Assembly: GCF_001583495.1 (NCBI RefSeq)
Contig: NZ_LQAQ01000112.1
Span: forward strand, 1-64,000
Length of the DNA stretch: 64,000 nt
Direction: 5' to 3'
Origin: Flammeovirga sp. SJP92
Lineage (GTDB): Bacteria; Bacteroidota; Bacteroidia; Cytophagales; Flammeovirgaceae
The translations under genes and the position numbers were made by a program. Below, piece by piece: positions 60,096 to 64,000 of this stretch; within the stretch, counting starts at the first letter, position 1, and the number at the start of each line of letters is the position of its first letter. The notes beneath the pieces were generated by a model. The model ran no database searches and was not told the origin of the DNA. It worked only from the letters and a program-made list of their open reading frames with translations.

Positions 60096-63000
60096 ATGAT
60101 GATGAGCAAAATACTAAATATACTTCTTGTCTTACTGTTTTTTATTCATGTCGATTGCTGGTCGGTAGATCGTAATGAAGCACCTCCAGTTAAGAGTGAA
60201 TCAGTTCATAGAGCATCGAAATTCCAACGTTTTAGAGATTTTGATGTAGAAATTCCATCTGTGCCTATCAAAAAGGAAAAAATAGATGTGAAGAGATTAG
60301 AAGATGCACCTGAAATGGTAGATGGTGTACCTGTAAGTGAAAAAATTGGTGAAATTAGAGGAGCCTTGAACAAAATTAGAGAAAACAAGCTTTTTGTATC
60401 TCTATTGTCTGAGGAAGATCTAATCTCATTGCCCGTAGGTATAAGTAAGAATGTAGGAGGTACTTCTTTCGAAATTGTTATTTACAAGGTGAAATTAACA
60501 CCTGAAGGAACCAAAATTGATGTAGGAATGGGCGTTGCTTTTCCTAACTCTTCAGATACATTGATGTTCGGTGCTTTTGATATTCCATTTAGTCAAGAAA
60601 GAGGAATTGGAGGTCAAGGGAAATTAGCATTATTAAAAGATTACCCCGTAAAACTCTCAAAAGATATAACCCTTGATTTTAAAGGAGTTAATAATGGTGG
60701 ACAGACTTATGTGAACTTTGGTTGCGATGGATATCAAGGTATGGGTGTTGAGTTTGATGTTGTATTTAACAGGGAATTAATCAGACCAGCAACAGAAGAA
60801 GGAGATGTTATACCAAATGGTCAAATTCGTGCTAAAGTAGCAACCCAAATAGAATCCTGGGATGATTTATATTTAGAAGTCAATCTCCCCATGTTTAGAA
60901 TGGGGGAAAAGAATGATAGAGGATTTGTATTTAAAGCAGAGAATGTAGTTTACGATCAATCAGAAATAACCAATGGTAGTGTGGTATTTCCTGAAGGTTA
61001 TGAATCTACAGACTTTATTGAAGGGAATCAGAATCTATGGAAAGGATTTTATATTAAATCGGCTGTCGTAATGATGCCGAGTGACTTTGATAAAGTAAGA
61101 AAAGAGCAAGCTGAAAACGATAAAAATAGCACAACCGAAAAGACAGAGGAACAACAAAAGGCAGATGATAAGGCACTTGCGGGGGCTAATAAAAACCGGA
61201 CCTCGTTTAGGGTCAATGGTTTAATTATAGATAAGAATGGCTTAACCGGAAATTTCCAGGCTCATTATTTACTATCCCTCGAAAAAGGACAGCTTGGTGC
61301 AGGTTGGGCATTGTCTTTAGAAAAAATTGAAGTAGATATCTTGATGGGGCAGTTCCAGAAAGCTGATTTAGTGGGGCAGTTCCAAATACCAACTTCTGAT
61401 ACCGTTGGAGTACTAAGTTATCAAGCGCAAGTTCAAATGAGCGGTGATTTTTTATTTTCAGCCGCTACAACAGATTCTTTGAAGTTTAAGCCTTTTGGAG
61501 AAAATAGTACTTTGTTGCTGACAAGGACGGATATCACAATACAGATTGAAGACGGAGAATTTTATGCCGGTGTAGATCTTGATGGGGCAATGAATGTCGC
61601 CACAAAAGACGCCAAGCTGGAATTGGTGGATATTGATTTTCAGGGTTTAATGATACAAACCGAAACCCCTTATGTTTCCGCCACGGCCTTTGGGTTAAGT
61701 TCAGATTTACTCACCCAGAAAGTATTTGGACGGGAAATAAGTATTGATGAAATAGGGATGAATACGAAGGGGACAGAACTCCGGCTTGATTTAGATGTCG
61801 GACTGTCACTTCATGAAGGTTCTGAAGGATTCGGAGGAGAAGCAGGACTGAAAATTATTGGTGATAATGGTAATGGTTCTTGGAAATATGTCAGAACGGA
61901 CATCACGAAAGTAACAATTGAGGCAAGAAAAGAAAATGTCTACGATATAAAAGGTACAATTGAGATTCTAAAAGACGATCCAATTTACGGAGATGTTTTT
62001 AAAGGAATTTTAGAGGCGAAATTAGGCCCAATGAGTGGTGGTGGAGTAGCCGTTGAAGCTTCAGTGATTTTCGGTAAGAAAGAAGGGAAAGGATATTGGT
62101 ATGTTGATGCATTGGCAGTTCTTGATGCAGGAATTCCTGTAGGACCATTGACTTTCCACGGTTTCGGTGGAGGTATTTACTATGGTATGACAAAAGTAGG
62201 TTATTCTAAAGCAGATGCCTCGCTAAGAAATGCAACTCCTTCCGCAACAGGTGGAGTGTATGTACCCGATAAAAATGCCGGCTTTGGTTTTAAAGCCATC
62301 ATTATAATGGCAATTGTAAGGAAAGAAACCGCTTTTGTAGAAGCGCAGTTTGAGATGAACTTCTACAAAACAGGAGGCGTTCAAAAAGCAATGTTTATTG
62401 GTTGTGCCAATTTAATGACACCACCAAAAATTGGAGGTTTAGACATGGCTAAACTCCAGAAGATGGCTGAAGTAATGGATGACGCTAATTCCGCTACAGG
62501 AGGTAAAGAAGGAGATGCAACAGCCACACCAGAACCTCCAGATCATGGAGAAGTTGATTCACAATGTGCTTATATTAATGCAAGTGATGCCCCAATTTTT
62601 GCGGGTATTGTAGTGAGTCTGGATTTCCAGAACCAAGTATATCATGGTGAGTTAAACGTTAGTATTCAAGCAGGTGTGTTAGAAGGTGGAGGTAGAGCAA
62701 TTGCTCACTTTGAACCTGATAGCTGGTATATTCACATTGGTACAAATAAAAACCCGATTTACTTAAAGCTGTTAGGAGCAGTTGAAGCAACTTCTTATTT
62801 CATGTTAGGAGATAATCTCCCTTCTGGATTTGAAGCACCGGATGAGGTGAAAGAAATTTTAGGATTAACCCCAGAACCAGAATCGGGAGGAAGGAACGAA
62901 AGTGCTTTATCAGGTGGTAGAGGTGTAGCTTTCGGTGCTTCATTGAAAATTGATACGGGAGAAAAAACATTTTTGATTTTCTATGCAGACATCAAAGCAG

Positions 63001-64000
63001 GTTTTGGGTTTGACCTTATGTTAGCCAATTATGGAGCTAACGCAGTTTGTGCTAACACGGGTAGACAAATTGGTATCAAAGGATGGTATGCTCAAGGTCA
63101 AGTATATGCTTATGTAAAAGCGGCTATTGGTGTTAAAGTTGATTTGTGGTTTGTGAAAGGTAAATTCGCCATTCTAGATTTAGGCGTAGCCGCATTACTT
63201 CAGTTCAAAGGACCTAACCCAATGTATTGTTATGGTGCCGTAGGTGGTTATTATAATATCTTGGGTGGAGCAGTGAAAGGGCAGTGTTCTTTTGAATTTA
63301 CAATTGGAGAAGAGTGTAAAATAGAAGGTGCCAGTCCATTGGCAGGAGTTGAAGTTGTAGCATCAATAACTCCTCAAAGTAAATCTGAAAATGTAGATGT
63401 TTTTGCAGCTCCTCAATTTGTATTTAATGTTCCATTGAATGATGAAATGGTACTAATGGATCCAAATACCAATGAGAAGAAAAGGTATAGAATTCGAGTT
63501 GATAATGTTTTCCTAAAAGGTTCTCATGGTGAGGAAACTTTTGATGAAGAGTGGAATGAAGATAATACAACATTAGTTTTAAGGCCTCATTCTATGCTAG
63601 AGCAAAGAACTAAGTACGAATTAGGGATTAAACTTACTTTCCAAGAGAAGTCTAACAACGATTGGGTGAAAGTGAGGTACTCTGAAGATTTAAGCAAAAC
63701 AGTACAATTTATTTCTGGAGACCGACCACAGTTTATAGATATGGATAAAGTAGTTTATAGTTATCCTATTGATAAACAAATGAACTTCTTCCCTCAAGAA
63801 TCAAATCAAGGATATATAAAACTGAATATTAAAGGTTGGGATTATTTATTTGAGGTAGAAAATCCTGATAAGTGGGATGTAAAAGCAAGGTTTACAAATT
63901 ATCAAGGACAACCTGTTTATGGAGATGTATCTTATAATGATAATAATACAACAGTATCATTAGATATTCCATCGGATATGACTCTAAATAATATGTATAC
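60096..64000 (+). CDS. Giant secreted protein, family unknown (3' end outside window)
   Basis: The frame starts at three tandem ATG codons (60096, 60099, 60102), has a hydrophobic N-terminus (ILNILLVLLFFIHVDCW), and stays open to the window edge: over 1300 residues. It is beta-rich, with many Gly/Ser/Asn turns. Residues about 335-370 are a short acidic, Lys-rich linker (KEQAENDKNSTTEKTEEQQ). Residues about 1085-1210 resemble an Ig-like or Big_5-type module (APQFVFNVPLNDEMVLMD and TKYELGIKLTF). It follows the barrel gene by 22 bp and is likely co-transcribed. It may be a surface or matrix protein. No domain was recognised with certainty. Confidence 0.75.
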   Translation, partial: MMMSKILNILLVLLFFIHVDCWSVDRNEAPPVKSESVHRASKFQRFRDFDVEIPSVPIKKEKIDVKRLEDAPEMVDGVPVSEKIGEIRGALNKIRENKLFVSLLSEEDLISLPVGISKNVGGTSFEIVIYKVKLTPEGTKIDVGMGVAFPNSSDTLMFGAFDIPFSQERGIGGQGKLALLKDYPVKLSKDITLDFKGVNNGGQTYVNFGCDGYQGMGVEFDVVFNRELIRPATEEGDVIPNGQIRAKVATQIESWDDLYLEVNLPMFRMGEKNDRGFVFKAENVVYDQSEITNGSVVFPEGYESTDFIEGNQNLWKGFYIKSAVVMMPSDFDKVRKEQAENDKNSTTEKTEEQQKADDKALAGANKNRTSFRVNGLIIDKNGLTGNFQAHYLLSLEKGQLGAGWALSLEKIEVDILMGQFQKADLVGQFQIPTSDTVGVLSYQAQVQMSGDFLFSAATTDSLKFKPFGENSTLLLTRTDITIQIEDGEFYAGVDLDGAMNVATKDAKLELVDIDFQGLMIQTETPYVSATAFGLSSDLLTQKVFGREISIDEIGMNTKGTELRLDLDVGLSLHEGSEGFGGEAGLKIIGDNGNGSWKYVRTDITKVTIEARKENVYDIKGTIEILKDDPIYGDVFKGILEAKLGPMSGGGVAVEASVIFGKKEGKGYWYVDALAVLDAGIPVGPLTFHGFGGGIYYGMTKVGYSKADASLRNATPSATGGVYVPDKNAGFGFKAIIIMAIVRKETAFVEAQFEMNFYKTGGVQKAMFIGCANLMTPPKIGGLDMAKLQKMAEVMDDANSATGGKEGDATATPEPPDHGEVDSQCAYINASDAPIFAGIVVSLDFQNQVYHGELNVSIQAGVLEGGGRAIAHFEPDSWYIHIGTNKNPIYLKLLGAVEATSYFMLGDNLPSGFEAPDEVKEILGLTPEPESGGRNESALSGGRGVAFGASLKIDTGEKTFLIFYADIKAGFGFDLMLANYGANAVCANTGRQIGIKGWYAQGQVYAYVKAAIGVKVDLWFVKGKFAILDLGVAALLQFKGPNPMYCYGAVGGYYNILGGAVKGQCSFEFTIGEECKIEGASPLAGVEVVASITPQSKSENVDVFAAPQFVFNVPLNDEMVLMDPNTNEKKRYRIRVDNVFLKGSHGEETFDEEWNEDNTTLVLRPHSMLEQRTKYELGIKLTFQEKSNNDWVKVRYSEDLSKTVQFISGDRPQFIDMDKVVYSYPIDKQMNFFPQESNQGYIKLNIKGWDYLFEVENPDKWDVKARFTNYQGQPVYGDVSYNDNNTTVSLDIPSDMTLNNMY

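Overview
This window looks like a chromosome segment of an AT-rich, free-living Bacteroidota, most likely a marine Cytophagales of the Flammeovirga type (the lineage is my inference). The support is as follows. Promoters match the Bacteroidota form TAnnTTTG with an upstream TTTG, and start codons lack Shine-Dalgarno sequences. There are many TonB-dependent receptors, CarboxypepD_reg domains, TlpA/thioredoxin proteins and DUF lipoproteins typical of the phylum, and one type IX secretion (T9SS) C-terminal tail. I saw no phage genes, transposases, rRNA genes or CRISPR array.

Layout. 1-4.9 kb: truncated DtxR-type metal regulator, small envelope proteins, two winged-helix proteins around a YkvA protein, and gcvT. 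5.1-6.1 kb: a tandem array of nine tRNA genes with a CAT anticodon, all on the minus strand, with one promoter and one terminator. The middle six form three identical 223-bp two-tRNA units, and three of the nine have lost the normally invariant U33 and A58. 6.3-16.9 kb: DoxX, a TonB receptor, a thioredoxin protein, a GMP-reductase-like enzyme, a COG0523 GTPase, the rpsF-rpsR-rplI operon with hairpins in its leader, map, a cupin lipoprotein and a DinB/MDMPI-type protein. 17-26 kb: membrane proteins (DUF418, AI-2E exporter family, DUF819) and a TolC-HlyD-ABC permease export operon. That operon has a perfect TetR-type operator but neither a regulator nor an ATPase gene beside it.

26-46 kb: lipoproteins, a CarboxypepD_reg/thioredoxin fusion, lrgAB, lysA, a secreted serpin, a YdeI-like protein, a possible 29-codon gene with its own promoter and terminator, folD, queE, a TrkH/KtrB potassium transporter, a pirin, a divergent pair of small envelope proteins, the NAD(P)H-hydrate repair enzyme and a nitronate monooxygenase-like flavoprotein.

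46-56 kb holds the most distinctive gene cluster. A 1495-residue secreted protein combines eight Cys-rich NGDETGxDCGG modules, a carbohydrate-binding-like domain, a Lipoprotein_15-like repeat and a C-terminal di-heme oxidoreductase with two CxxCH motifs. Fourteen bases downstream is a small Cys-rich protein that carries a T9SS tail. Next, on the minus strand, is a cobalamin riboswitch controlling a BtuF-like lipoprotein, a BtuB-like receptor and a DUF5074 beta-propeller lipoprotein that may be a BtuG analogue.

56-64 kb: a DUF1460 protein, a MORN-repeat protein with C-terminal NTR-like and Kazal-like modules, an outer-membrane barrel with an odd start, and a very large secreted protein open at the right edge of the window (over 1300 residues, no family recognised). 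Repeated themes are envelope biogenesis, surface display and vitamin or metal uptake. Two protease-inhibitor-like proteins (the serpin and the Kazal-like fusion) are also present.
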